Assembly: GCA_902805475.1 (NCBI GenBank)
Contig: CADCSX010000015.1
Location: 1 to 64,000, forward strand
Direction: 5' to 3'
Source: Entonaema liquescens
Lineage: Eukaryota > Ascomycota > Sordariomycetes > Xylariales > Xylariaceae
DNA: 64,000 nt
In this document: positions 1 through 14,600 of the stretch, piece after piece
Position numbering within the stretch: the stretch's first letter is position 1
Layout: every line of letters starts with the position of its first letter
The notes under the pieces: generated by a model
Database searches by the model: none
Told to the model about the DNA's origin: nothing
The model's input: the letters and a program-made list of their open reading frames with translations, nothing else
Position numbers and translations under genes: made by a program

Positions 1-520
1 TAATCACGTGGCTTAGGCTTTTTAAGTCATGTGATAGGTACAGCTACCTTTTATATCGTGCGATGGTATCACGTGGTGGCCATCACATGATAAGGTACGT
101 ACTTTATTAAGTAAATCGATTAACCGTATCACGTGCTAAATACGTATTGTAAGGTAATGTCACGTGGTAGCTTATCACGAGTCAAAGTACGTACTTTCAA
201 GTATTTGTCAATTTCACGTGTGGCCGATTGCTATCATGTGATAAGTACGTACTTTCGATTACTTACTCAAAGTTACGTGATAGGTAAGTTTTGCTTATAC
301 AGCAATTTGCAATTTAAATCGCAAATAGGTAATCACGTGATCGGTACGTACTATTACGTAATCCAAAGGAAACTATAGTTCACGTAACTTGACACGTGTT
401 AAATACGTACTAATTTTAAATAAAATCGTTGCGTAACATCGATTTTTAAGTTATGTAAATTAAACCTTTACATATAAAGGTTTTTTAACTTAAATCGCTT
501 GCGATTTTTAATGTATTTTA
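1..520. repeat. CACGTG/TACGTAC-rich repeat, copy 1 (lightly mutated)
   Basis: The segment is dense in TCACGTG-type palindromes and TACGTAC(TTT) words, spaced irregularly at a few tens of bases. It ends in two adjacent perfect hairpins: AACCTTTA-CATA-TAAAGGTT near 463-482, and AAATCGC-TT-GCGATTT near 493-508. A heavily RIP-mutated second copy in the same orientation lies at about 36,570-37,020, where the hairpins, the TACGTA cores and the order of words are kept. The left end is outside the window. No coding capacity is visible; the short open frame at 133-378 has no recognisable content. It could be the subterminal/terminal part of a DNA transposon (clustered subterminal motifs) or a Helitron-like end, but neither class is proven. 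Confidence 0.75.
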
Positions 521-3500
521 AATTTTTATATTATATTAAAATATTTTAAAAATAAAATATAAAATATAAAAATATAATATTTATTAATATTTATTATTTT
601 ATTTTTTAAATAACATTTAAAATAATTAAATATTATTTAAATATGAAATCTTTTATTTATATTATTTTTCTTAATTTTTTCTTTTATTTTATTTATTTTT
701 TATTATTATTATTTTTTATTATAATTAAAATAATTATTATAATAATTAATATATTAATATTTAAATTTATATTTTATTTTTTATTAACATTTTTATTTAA
801 TTTAAACTTTTATTTATTTATTTCTTATGTTTTTTTCTTATTTTTTAATTTAATACTTTTTTATAATATAAGTTCTTTAATTAAGGAATCTCGTTTTTAC
901 CGGTTATATTAAAAGCAATATATTTTTCATTAACATTTCACTTATTTAAAACCGATTTCCATTAAATAATACATTTATTTATATTTATATTTTCCACCGG
1001 ATAATTATCAAATTTAATCCTAATTATAAAAACCTTTTAAATATTTAAGTTAATTTATTAAATATTAAAAGTTTAAATTAAACTATTTATAACGGTTAAA
1101 ATATAAAAAAAAAAAAAATTTATATTATTTAATAATATTATTAAAACTTTTATAATATAAATATATTTATTTTTTAAATAAAATATTTATTAATTATTTA
1201 TATATATTAAATATTTTATAATATTATATTTAATATTTTATGGTTTAATTAAATAATTTAATTAATTAATTTAATATTTCTTATTTTATAACTTTAAAAG
1301 GAATATATATTTAAAATAAAAAAATAAAAAATATTAATATGTTAAAAATTCTAAAATAATGGTAAAATAAATATAAATAAAAATATTTAAAATATAATAT
1401 TAATTATTTTATAAATTTTTTAATATAATAAATATTAATATAAATGAGTATTTAATAATGTTTTTAATTTATATATTTTTATCTTTTAAAAATAAATTTA
1501 TTTAATTAATAATTAATGTTTTATTATTTTTATTAATATTTAATAATTAATAAAAATATTTTATATGGATTTTTTTATTGTAAAAATTATAAAAATATAA
1601 TAATTTGTTATTTTTAATAAAGTTTTTATATATTGTTTTTTTCCTTTTTATAAAAGATATTAAGAATAAGTAACGTTAATTTTTCGGTTTAAGTAAAATA
1701 TTAAAAATATATTAATAAATTATTTAAATTATTAAATTAAAATTAATAAAAAGATTTTTTATTTAGATATTAATATTTAATGGATTAAAACTTATATTAA
1801 ATTATTTATTATTTTAATGTAATAATAAATAATGGAATATTAAAATAATAATATTATTAAAAAAAAATGGTTATATAAAAAATTATATAAATTAGAAAAT
1901 CTTTTATTTTTATTTTAATTTTATTAATAATTAATATTTTTATATAATATAAGTTATTAATTATAAATTTTATTAAATAATTTTAATTTTATAATTTAAA
2001 ATTTAAATTATTATTTATAATAAATATATAATATTTTAAAAATTAATATTTATTAAATTAACATTTTTATTAATTTTAAAATATAAATTTCATAACTTCC
2101 TTTTAAATTTCTAAAATAATATGTTATTATTATTATTATTATTGGAATCATTATCAATAATAAATATAACTATTTTATTAATATATTTAAAATTTAAATA
2201 ATTTTTTATAAAAATAATAAAATAATTTTTATTAATAACCTTTTTGTTTTTCCCGAAAATAATATCTTATAATATTTTTATAAAATTAAATATAACTTAA
2301 CTTAAATGTTTATTTTAAATCTAAAATTATACAAAATATTTAAAAAAAAAATAATTATTTTTATAAACTTTTTTTTATATAAAAAAAAAAAATTATTAAT
2401 AAATATAAGATTATTAAATTTAATTTAAAAATATATTTAATATTTTTAAATAATATTATTTAAAATATTTAATATTTTATTTTATTTTAAAAATAAATTT
2501 AGAATTAAATTAACGTAAAAAAATAAATGAAAATTAATTTAAATAAAATTTATTAATATTAATAAATATTTTAAACAATTAAACCTTAATAATAAATATA
2601 AAATAAAAAATATATATATTTTAATATTTTTATAAATATTATAAATAAAATACTTAATATAATATTTTAATATAATATATTCTACCTATTAAAAGATCAT
2701 AATATAAATATTATTTATTATTTAATAAACCAATTATATTTTTTAATAATTTTAATACCATAAGATTTAATTATTTCATATCATTATATATAACATTTAT
2801 AAATGTTACAAAACGCCCGCTTTTTCGGTTAAACTTTAAATTTAAAATAACAAAATTTTATATTTTATATTATTATAAAAATATTAAATATTATTAATAT
2901 ATTAAATTATAATTTTATTTTAAAATAAAATTTATATATAATTTATTATATAATTATTAATATATATTATATATTAATTTTACTTAAATATTACTTAATA
3001 TTTCCATTTGATAATATAAACTTTTATATTTAAAAATTAAATAAAATTTAAAATAAGTTAAAATTTAGAAAATTTATAAAATATATTATTTTTAAAATTT
3101 TAAAATTCTTTAATTTTAATATAATTAATAATTTTAAAAATAATATTTTCTTTATTAATATATATATTTGGTTTTAAGTTTTAAATAATATATATTTTAT
3201 AATTATTAAAGTATTAAAATTATAATTTTTTTAAAAATTAAAATTAAGAAATATTTTAAAATATATTATTAAATTTAAAATTAAAATTTAAATAATATAA
3301 TATATATTAAAATATATTAAAATAAAAAATATTAATAAAGTTTTATTTTAAAAATATATAAAATATATATTATTTTAATAATATTTATAATATTTAAATT
3401 AAAAATATAAAATTATAAATTATAAATAATTAATAAAAATTAATATATTTTGTTATTAAAAAAAATTTTTAAAAATAAATTTATATTATTTTAAGTTAAA

Positions 3501-6500
3501 TTTAATTAAATAAATGGTGATGAAATTTTAAATAATATAAAAATAAATAAATAAGATTTATTTTAATATAAATTATATATTAAATATTTATAAATTCTTT
3601 TTTATAATAAATAAAAAATATTTATTTTATTAAATATATTATATTATTTATTATAGTAAATAATATAATAAATAATAATATGATAAAGTGGTTATATGTT
3701 AAAATATATATAATTAATAATGTTATATATTATATATTATTATTTTAAAATATAAAATAAAAAATAAAAAAATAATAAAATAAATTAAAATATTTAAAAA
3801 TTAAATATATATTTTAAAAAATTTTATTAATATATAATATTTTTATATATAAATTATTAATTAATTTAATAAATATTAATATATTTAATTAAATGATGGT
3901 AAAATTAAATATTAAAAATAATTGTAAAAAATTAAAAATTATATATTTTAAATATGTAAAATAAGCGTAATGATATAAAATATCTTTTATTTTTTTATAA
4001 AAATGAATTAATGTATTTTATTAAGATTTATAAGTTAAATGAAATAATAATATAAATAGGAAATATAATAATAAATTTGGTAAAAAATGTAAGGTTTTTA
4101 AAGGTATGGTTAAATAAAAAATTAAAATAAATAAGGTATTAATAAATAATAAAAGTAAAAATAAAAAAATAATAATTTGCTTTTTAAAGTTAATAGTGTT
4201 TATATAAAAGTGTAATTTTTAAAAGCGAAAAAATATATATAAAAATTAAAAAAATATAATAATATATGGAGTAATAATGTAATATATATTAAGTAAAAAT
4301 AGTAGAATATGCGGGATTGTAATTAAATTAAAAAAATTTAATTGGTATATTTTAAGAAATAATAAAAGTATATAAGGTAATATTAATGAAATATATAAAA
4401 AGTAAATGGGTTACTTTTTATTAAATTTATATTTGAATAAAAAAGTGGAGTTAGAAAGGAAGGATGGTAATAAAATAACTTTATAAAAAGATAAAGTGGA
4501 ATATTTAAAAATAACTTTAAGGATTATAAATATAAAGTTATTATCTGATAAAGAAAAGTAAAGGTAAGTTAAAAAGCTTTTTGCTGTTACTTTAATGTAA
4601 AATTAAGTAAAAAGATTTATAAGTTAAAAAAATAAACGGAATTTTGGAAAAATTACTTTTTGAAGGAAATGATATTATAAGAATAGAAAATAAAATAAAA
4701 TTAAGGATATAATTAAAATATAATTATGTTAAAATTATTTTCGGAAAAAAATAATTAAAAGAAATTTATAAATTATTAAAAAATATAAAAGTATTAATAT
4801 TAATTTAAATATATATAGAGAAAATAAGTTTAAAAGTATTTTTATTTAAATAAGTTATATTAAAAATAAAAACGCCAAAATATTAGTACGAGTAAAAAAA
4901 ATGGTATATCATGTAATAATAAAATGTCCTAAATTTATAATATAAAAAAAGTTTTATAATAGATTAATGTTAAAGATATTTAACTTATAACGCAATTATA
5001 AAAGAATGATAAAAATGATAAGAAAATAAAATAAATAATTTAATAATTTTTAAAATTAAAAATTTTATTTATATATAATTTAATAATAAGTTTAATAAAA
5101 AGGAAAAAATATAAAAGTTAAAGTTTAAAGAAAATTTAACTATAATATAATAAATATAGATTGGAGTAAATATTTATAAAATTGTTATAGTAAAATCATA
5201 AAAGCGGATAATTTAAAAGTTTTTAATATTGATGTAACTTATTATTTAACTTTAAAAGATTATTAAAAAAATATTAGTTTTAAAAGGATTATTGCTTTTA
5301 TTAACGTTATTATTATTAATAAATTCAGATTTATTTAATATGTTAAGAATAATATTATTTAATCCTTTTTTTTTAAAACCATATAAATTTAATAACTTAA
5401 AATAAAAAGGCATTTTTTTAAAAAAGAAAAAATATAAATTTATTATAATTTAAATATGTTTTTTATTAATTCTTTAATAAATATAGTAAAAATCTTAAAA
5501 TAAAATATATATTTTATAATAATTTATTAAAAAAATTTATAATTTTTGGGTAAAAAAGTAATTATTATTTATTTAAAAATTAAAGAAAATAAATTAATAT
5601 AAGAAATAAAGAAGTAAATAAATAAAATAAATTTTATTATAATTGAAATAATAATATATTTTAAAAATTATATTTTATTAACGTTATAATTAAATTTGGT
5701 GTTATTTATGTTTTTATTAATTTATGGAATAGTAAGAAAATATAATTTTAAAAATATATTATTTTTTAACTATAATAAATTTATATATAATTATTTTATA
5801 ATAGTAGTAAAATGTAATTAAATCTTTTTAAGATTTTATAATGTAAAAGATTATTTTAGTTTAAATCTTAAAAGTATTTAATTTTAAACGTTATTAAAAA
5901 GTTATAAAGAAAATTAAAAGATAAATTAAAATATTTAAATTTTTAATTATATTATTAAATCTTTAAAAAAGAAGTTAATATAAATTAACCGAACGAATGT
6001 AAATTAAGGATTAGGAAAAATAAAAAAAAAATGTATTTGGACATACTTCGCGGCTACTTTAACGCAATAATAATAGGTTTATTAATTAAAAGATGTCATT
6101 AAATAATTTATATAGAAAAGGAAATTTAATTTGCGTTTAAAATGGGTATAAGTTGAACAGAAATAAAGTATATAAAAATAAAAGTAATAATAATAATTTA
6201 AATATTTAAAAAGTATATAATTTTACGAAAAAGTAAAATTATTATTATTATTATTATTATTACTTAAAGTAGTAAGTTAATAATAAAATATAATTAAAAA
6301 TAATAAGATAAAAAAAAAGATAAATATTTAAAATAAATATTTAAGAAAAAACGTTTAATAAAAAAAAAAAATAATATTTTTTTAATATATATAAAAAATA
6401 ATTATGCTTATTAAATACGTTATTACTGTATATTATTAATAAAACCATTAATTATATATTACATAAAAAATAAAAAGAAAATAAAAAAATTTATAAGAAA

Positions 6501-6724
6501 ATAATAAATAAAATATTAATATGGAATAATAAAAGTTATTAAATATGGATAAAAAATAATTATTAAATAATATATTATTAAAAAATAATAATAAAAATTA
6601 AAAATAAATGAAGTGGGTTAAGTTTTTTTTGATAAAAATATAATAAAATTTTTAAGTATTTAAAAATTTATTAAAAAAAAATATTAATAATATTTAAGTT
6701 ATAAAAAGTTATATATATAAATAT

Positions 6725-6802
6725 AATGTAATAAAAATAATAATAATAATAATATAATAATAATAATAATAATATAATAATAATAATAATAATATAATAA
6801 TA
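6725..6802. repeat. (AAT)n-rich microsatellite inside copy A
   Basis: Runs of AAT trinucleotides are broken into four blocks by single ATAATA shifts. Copy B at about 29,263-29,287 has a much shorter run at the same place, so the array expanded or contracted after the copies separated. Confidence 0.8.
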
Positions 6803-8324
6803 AATATTATTTTTATAATATTTAATAATTATTTAAATATAAATTATGTAAAATAATATATAATAATTATTAAAAATTAAAAATTAAAAATTTAAATTTT
6901 TTAATATTTTATATATATAATTATAATTATAATTATATATAAATATTGGATAATTAAAATAAAAATTTCTAAATTAATTTTAATGATTAATATTTTATTA
7001 ATATATAATAAAATATTATATATATTATAAATAATATAATTATTATTAATTTTTAAAAATATTTATTATAATATATATATAATATTATATAATTTAATTT
7101 AATTTAATTTAATATTTAAATATATAATATTAATATTATTTAAAGATATTTATAATTTAAAATAATTAAATATAATATATTAAATTTTAGAAATTTTTAA
7201 TATATTATTTAATATAAAATTATATTTAATTTTATTTTTATAAAAAATATTAAAATAAATTTTTTAACGAAAAATTTATTACATAATAATGAAAAAAATA
7301 AAATCTATTAGAAATAATTTAATTATAAATATAATTAAAATTATAATTAAAAATAATTAATATTAACATAATTTATAAATTAATAATTTATATAAATTTT
7401 AAAAATTTAAATAATTTTTTTATTTATTAAAAATTATTATAATAAAATATAAATATATTTTTATAATTTTTATTATATTTATTTTTAAATTTTTATTATA
7501 TTAAATATATAATTAAATATAATTTATTAAATTTTAAAATTTTTAAATATTATATTTATAAAATTATAAATTTCTTTAATATATTATATTTTTAATTAAA
7601 TTATTAATTTTGTAAGTTGTTAATTTATAAATTACGTTAATGGAATTAGTAAGTGGTTAAAAAAATTTTATGTTTAAATAAATTATTTTATATATATAAT
7701 TTATAATTAATAATTATAAAATAACGTATTAAAAAAAAAAAACTTAATTTTTATTTTAGAGTAATATTTAATTAAAAGTAATAAATATTTAACCTTATAT
7801 ATATATTTAATAATAAAATTTTATAATTTTTAATTAATTTTATTTTGTAAATTTTTATAAATTTTAATTTTTTAAAAATTATTAAATTAATTATAATTAT
7901 ATAAATGTATTTTAAAGTAAAAATATAAGATTTTATTTAATTAAATAATTTATTAATTATTTAATTAATAGATTAATTAATTAACTTATTAATTAGTTAA
8001 TTAAAACTAATAAAGTTATTTAAAATTAATAATATATAAATTAAGAAATTTTAAATTTTTAATAAAATAGATATTAAATAGAAGTATGGTTATATTGTAA
8101 TAAATTTATATAAAGATATATATAATATTTATGCGATTTTCGCGTATATAACATTTTTATAAAATATTATATAATTATTACCAACTTAATATACCCTTTA
8201 TTACTTAATAAATATTATTTTAAAGATATTATATCTTTTAAAATAATTATTAGTTAAAAATTTAGCTTAAGATTAATTAAGAATTTAGGGTTATTTAAAG
8301 ATTTGGGGTTAATAATGGATAAAG

Positions 8325-8443
8325 GGCAAAATTAATTTTTTTTAAACCGAAAATCAATTCTGCCCTTATCGCACGTGGCCCGTATCCCCTACCAAAAAAA
8401 TCAATCCTGCCCAAAATTGATTTTACCTTATTATTAAGATTAA
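8325..8443. repeat. Terminal inverted-motif repeat, instance 1
   Basis: About 120 bp at the right end of copy A contain GGGCAAAATTAATTTT followed by AAAATCAATTCTGCCC, then AAAATCAATCCTGCCC and AAAATTGATTTT. These words can fold on each other. Related instances close copy B (30,830-30,957) and stand alone at 36,435-36,573. All three end in TTATTATTAA, after which sequences diverge, so this marks a true element end. This instance keeps more C and G than its surroundings. Confidence 0.6.
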
Positions 8444-11400
8444 ATATTTTTAATAAATTTTACTTTTTTTTTTTATAAAAATTAAACCATTAAAATTAAT
8501 AATTAAACGATGAATAATTATATAATTATAAAATTAATATTTTAATTATATATTTTTAAAGAAATGTGTTTTTATAAAAAAATTTAAAATAAATTATTTA
8601 TTATAAAATTAATAAATGGAAAATAAATAATAATAATTAAAAAAAATAAAATTTATAATAATAATATTAAAAATTAAAATGAATTATATATAATTAATAT
8701 AATAATTTATATTTAAAATTATTTAATATAAAAAATAATATAAAAAATTAATAAAATATTATATTAATTAAAATTATAAAATTTAAAAAATTTAATTTTT
8801 AATTTATATTATAATTAAAATTGTGAAATATAAATGATTTATTAAATAAATAAAAGTAAAATGTTATATATAATATATAAATTAATAAAATGATGATAAT
8901 TTTAATATTATAATAATAATTATTTTAATTATATTTATAAATTATTTAATTAATGTTTTATATAAATGGTTATTATATAACGTATCACATAATTAATTAT
9001 ATAATTATTAATTTAATATGATTAATAATTTTAAAAATATATTATTTAAAAAAAAATTAATATATATTTTTTACGAATTTATTATAATAATATAATAAAA
9101 AATAAAAATAAAATTATAATAAAATGGTTGCGTGTAACTGTTAAAATTATAATAATTATTTTATTAATTTAATTTTTTATTAATTATTTACGTAATATTT
9201 ATTTTTTATTTTATTATTTATTTTATTAATTTAAAATAATATAAATTTTTATAATTTTATTATAAATTAATTATAAATTAATTTTAAAAATTCAATTAAT
9301 TATAAAATTTATAATAATATTAATAAAAAAAATTTTAATAATAAATTATTAAATAAAAATGTTAAAATATATATTAAAATTATAATTATAATTATAATTA
9401 AATATATTTAACTTTTTTAATTAAATTTTAATGTAAAATTTTTAAAAAATTAATAATTAATAATTAATAATTGTTAAATTAATAATTATGTAATTATTTA
9501 TGTGATATTTTACGTAATAATTAATTATATTAAATGTTAATTAAATAATTTATAAATGTAATTAATATAATTATTATTATAATATTAAAATTTATTATTA
9601 TTTAAATAATTTATTTATGTTATATATAATAATTTATTTTTATTTATTTAATAATAATAAATAATAAATAATTAATAAAATATTCAAAAATTTTATAATT
9701 ATATAAATAATTATGGTTATGTATTTTATATTATAAAAATATAATTATATAAAAATTTAAAATAATTTATATGTAAAAATTAATAAATTAATTTATAAAT
9801 AATTATCTTAATAAATTTAAATTTTATTATTAAATTTTTAATGTTTATAACGTTATTGTGTTTATATTTATAAGGTATAAAAATTATTAAATTTGTAATA
9901 AAATTTAAAATAAATTAATTTATATAATTTATTAATAATAATTAAAAAATAAAAAATTAATATTATATTTATAAGGTATTAAAAAATTAATAATAATAAT
10001 ATTAAAAATTATTTTTATTTTATTATTTAAAGTTAATATTATATTTTTTAATTTTCTTTATTTTTTTTATATATTTATAAAACGTTACGTTATAATATTA
10101 TAGTTTTTAACATTAAAAAACATATTTTAATATTTATTAAAACCTTTAAAATATTATTATTATATAAATGCGCAATAATAATATTAAGATTTAAAATATT
10201 TTTTATTTTATTATTTCAAACTAATATAATGGTTTTTAATTTTTCCCGTTTTTTTTACATATTTATAAAACGTTATACAATAGTATTTCAACCTTTAATA
10301 CGTTATAATATTTCATTAAAATATTGCATTTATTATAATTAAATACATTATAATTAAATCTTATTTTTAATTTAATTACGCTAATTTATATTAACTTAAC
10401 CAAAACATTAATAATTATTTTATTTAAATAAATCTTTATTTATTTAATTGAAAAATATTATTATATTACTTTTATTAAATTAAATTAATTATTAATCATT
10501 TTTTAATTTAATTTCGAACCAATTTATTTAAGATTATATGGTTTTTTATTATTATTAAATTAATAATTAATTTAAAAATAATATAGCAAAAAAGGTATAA
10601 TAAAAAAACCATATAATTTAAACCCATTAAAATAATAATAATACATTTAATAAATTTAAATTTAAATAAACTTTATAAATTTAAATAATAACATATTATT
10701 TTATTAATAAATTTAATATATCAATTATTTATAATTAATTAATAAGGTAATTTATATAAAAAAATTAATAAATTAATTTATATATATAAAAGTTTAAACT
10801 AAAAATTTCATATATTTAAGTTTTTTAAATTTAAGTAAATTATATATAAATTAAAAAAAATTATATAATATTATTTAAATTATAATAAATAAATTCCTTA
10901 AAAATATAATAATTAACCCTTTAATTTTAATATATAAATTATTATTAATTTTTTATTTAATATAAGATTAATATAATATTAAAAATATTAATAAATATTA
11001 AAATAAAATATTAAAAATTTAAATATATGCGAAATTTTTAATTTAAATTTTTATAATATTATTTAATAAAAATAATTATAATATAATTATATAAAATTTA
11101 TATATATAAATATTAAAATAATATAATTTATTTATTTAATATATTTTTATATTATTGTAATTTTTTATTTTTAATTAGATATTAATATTAATTTTTTATT
11201 TTTAAAATATTTTTTTTTTAAATATTATATAAAAATCTTTATTTAAATTGCTTAATTTATATTTTATTAATTTTTATTTTTAAAAAAATTAAAATTTAAA
11301 TCTTTAATTTTATTTATATTATAATTATTATTTATATTTTATATTAAATTTATAACAAAGTTTAAACTTAAATTTTATTTTATATAAATAAATATAAATC

Positions 11401-14400
11401 TATATTTATTTTTTTTATTATAATTAAACAATGCGTAATATAAAACTTAATACGTAAATTTCTTAAAATTTAAACTAAAAAAGTAAAAAAAGTTTTAAAC
11501 CAAAATTATTTAATAAAATTTATAATATAAAAATTAATTATCCTTATTTTATATAAATGTGTTAATTTAATTATAACGGTTATTAAATATTTTTATAATA
11601 ATAACTTGAATTTTAAATATATTAATTTTAAATAATAATATATAATTAATAATAAAATAATAAATTAAGAATTAATAAAATTTAATGAATAATATAAATA
11701 ATACAAATAATTATATAATAAAATTAATAATAAAAAATATTTTTAAAATTATTTTTAATATATAAATATAAAATAATTATATATATTAAAAAAATAATGT
11801 ATATATTTAAAATAAAAAACTTTTAATTAATAAATATATTTAAAAATAATTAAATATAAATTATATTAATTAAATATACTTATAATAAACTTTTTTTATA
11901 AATATTTAAGAAATATATTTTAAATAAAATTAAATTTTAATAATATTTATATTATAAGTAATATTTATTTAAAAAATGATAATTTTAATAACTTTATTAT
12001 TTAATAAAAAAAAGGAAAAGAAATAATATAAAAATATATAATATTTATAAAATTATAAGTTTTATTAGTTTTTTAGTATTTATAATATTAAATAAATTTA
12101 ATAAAAGTTAATAAGTTAAGTTATTAATTAAAAATTATAAATAAAAATAAATATATAATATATATAATAAATAGTATTATAATAAATGTAAAGTTTTCTA
12201 TAATATTTAATATTATTTATATTAATAAAGATAAAAATAATAATTATTTTATTAATATAATAAAAATAAAAGATTATTTATTTATAATTTATATTATTAT
12301 TATTACGGTAAAAGGAAAAGTAATAAAAAAGTAAAATATAAATAAAAAATATAATAATATAATAGATAATTAAAAAAAAAAATAAATAATAATTTTAAAA
12401 AATTGTAGGAATTTCGAAAGTAAAAATAAATAAGAAAAGAAAAGAAAAAAAAAGATTTTATAATTGAGGAAAAGTTTAATATTTATAGAAATTTAAATAA
12501 TAAATAATATTTAATTTTAAAAAAAATTATATTATATAAAAGTAATTATAAAATAAGAAAAGAATATAATAATTTATATTATATTTTAAAAAAAATAATA
12601 ATATAATAAGTTTAAACATATTATAATTAATTATTAAATAATATAATAAAAGAAATAAAATGGGTATTTTTATAATAAAAGAAAATATATTAATATTTTA
12701 AATATATTTATATAAGAAATAAAGTATAATAAAGTTAAATAAAAAAAATTATATTATTTAAAAAAAAAAAAAAAAAAGAAAAAATAATATAATAATAAAA
12801 AATAAAAAGTTATATTTATAATATATTTATATAAAATTGAAATATATAATTAAGTTATATTAAAAATATATAATATAAAATAAAAATTATTAAAAAAAAT
12901 AAGTATTTTTTAAATAAAAAAACTTTTAATAATAATAATTTAATAATATATAAAAAATCATATTAACCTTATATTTCATTTATTTTTCTTATTTAATTAA
13001 TAAAAAATTTAATATTTTCTTATAAATATAATTTTTTTATAAATATTTAATAAAATTTATAAATAATGTTAATATAATATTTTTAATATATTATATTTAT
13101 AAAAATAAATTACATAATATTTAATTATATTTTAACTTAAGTTATTTTAATTAAATTAAGTTATAAAATAAATGTTAATAATATTAAAATCTTTTTATAT
13201 TATTAAATTTATTTTTATTTTATTTATTTAATACTATTATATTCTTTTTTTCTTTTAATTAAAATCTTAAATATAGTAATTAAAATAAAACATATTATAT
13301 TTCATTTTCTTTTAATTTTTTTAACCATATCTTTATAAAATAGTAAAAATATTTTAATATATTTTTTGGATTTAAATATTTATTTTTATATTATTATTTT
13401 AATTTTTTATAATATAAATATATTAAATAATATGTTAATAAATATTTAAATATTTTAAGTATTTATTTATATAAATTTTTTTTAAATATAATATATATAT
13501 ATAATTTTTTAAATTATAAATTTTAAATTTATATAATTTTAAAAAAGTTTTTTATAATAATATAAATAAAAATTTTTTATTAAAGTTTAAAATAATCCAT
13601 TATATTTGTATTTTAGATTTATTAAAAAAAAATTTTTAAAGAAAATATCCTTAAATATAAATAAAAATTTTAACTTTATTATTATTAATATAAAAATCTT
13701 TAAATTAAAAATAATTTAATTTAAGATCATTTATAAAACCCATATTAAAGAAATTAAATCAAATTTTAAAAAGTTTTAATAATTTAAATTCTTTAAAGAA
13801 AAATGTTTAAATTAATATTATAAAAAAAAAAACTAAAGTTTTAAAATAAAAATTAAAAATTACTATTATTATGAAAAAAAATTAAAAAATAAAATTTTAA
13901 AAATTATTATTAATAATATAAAAAATTAAAAATATATTAAATAATATATTATTAATTTTATATTTTATAAATAGGAAATATTTATATGTAAAATTTTTAA
14001 TAAAATATAAAATTAAAAATGTTTAATTTAATATTTAAATAGTAATAAAAGCTTATATTAAAATAAAGAATAATTTAAATTAAATATTAAAGGCATATTA
14101 TTATAATAATAAAAGGTAAAAAATTTATTATTTAAAAATTATAATGGTAGAATTTTTTAATAAGAAATATATTAAATTAAAATATTTAAATAATACTTTA
14201 TTTAATATAAAGTTATAATTATATAAAATAAAAAAGTTTAAAATTTAAGTTATTAATAGGACTTAAAGAATATCTAAATTAAAAATAATTATTAAGTTAT
14301 ATAAAATGGATTATTTAACAAAAAAAGATATATATTTTTGGATAAATATTTAAGAATTTAAGAAAATATTAAAGTTAAAGGTAATAATAATTATAAATAA

Positions 14401-14600
14401 TAATTTAAATTTAACTAATTATTTTTTATATTTTATTCCTTAATAATTATAATATAAAATTTAAATTAGTAAATTAATTAATATATATTTATAAAATTTA
14501 TAAAAAATAAAATTTAAAATATTAATAAATTATTTATAATTAATTTAAAGTAATATTATTATAAATATATCTCTTAATTATATTAAACATATATTTAAAA
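8444..14600. other. AT-rich block without genes
   Basis: No open frame of note, no RNA gene and no recognisable protein fossil was found. From about 12,000 onward the + strand becomes rich in purines and poor in C, like the LINE ORF2 that follows. That part may be the 5' region and ORF1 of the LINE, but no ORF1 motif could be read. A ~190 bp duplication is listed separately. Confidence 0.6.
9986..10365. repeat. Two tandem ~190 bp units
   Basis: The words TTTTATTTTATTATTT, then TTTTTAATTTT, then ATTTATAAAACGTTA occur in the same order at about 10,012-10,086 and 10,203-10,277, about 190 bp apart, with flanking similarity (AATAATATTAA upstream). Differences are mainly C/T and G/A. The unit resembles no known element that I can name. 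Confidence 0.45.

Larger units (their letters stand above)
520..8443 (+). mobile_element. RIP-degraded ~7.9 kb transposon, copy A
   Basis: This segment aligns along its whole length, in the same orientation, with 23,010-30,957. The two copies differ mostly by C/T and G/A transitions, as expected for RIP. Parts recur at 54,780-55,155 (3' portion) and about 56,550-59,640 (internal portion). Between about 3,900 and 6,400 the + strand keeps G but has almost lost C. A frame near 5,165-5,350, interrupted by stops, reads FNIDVTYYLT then, ~30 residues on, YVKNNII. Undoing C-to-T and G-to-A changes, this fits a retroviral-type aspartic protease (D-T/S-G-A-T...H). This assignment is tentative. No terminal direct repeats were found, so an LTR element is not demonstrated. 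Boundaries are where similarity to copy B stops, good to about 20 bp. Confidence 0.8.

Noticed and set aside
643..912. 89-codon open frame in copy A, all Phe, Ile, Leu, Tyr and Asn
   Set aside because: The composition is what random A/T sequence gives, and the same place in copy B is closed. It is not a gene.
6725..6802. CRISPR-like array
   Set aside because: It is a simple AAT microsatellite without spacers, in a eukaryotic genome.
8286..8325. TTTAGGGTTA and TTTGGGGTTA words resembling telomeric TTAGGG
   Set aside because: There are only two or three imperfect units, also present inside copy B, so they are element sequence and not a telomere or interstitial array.
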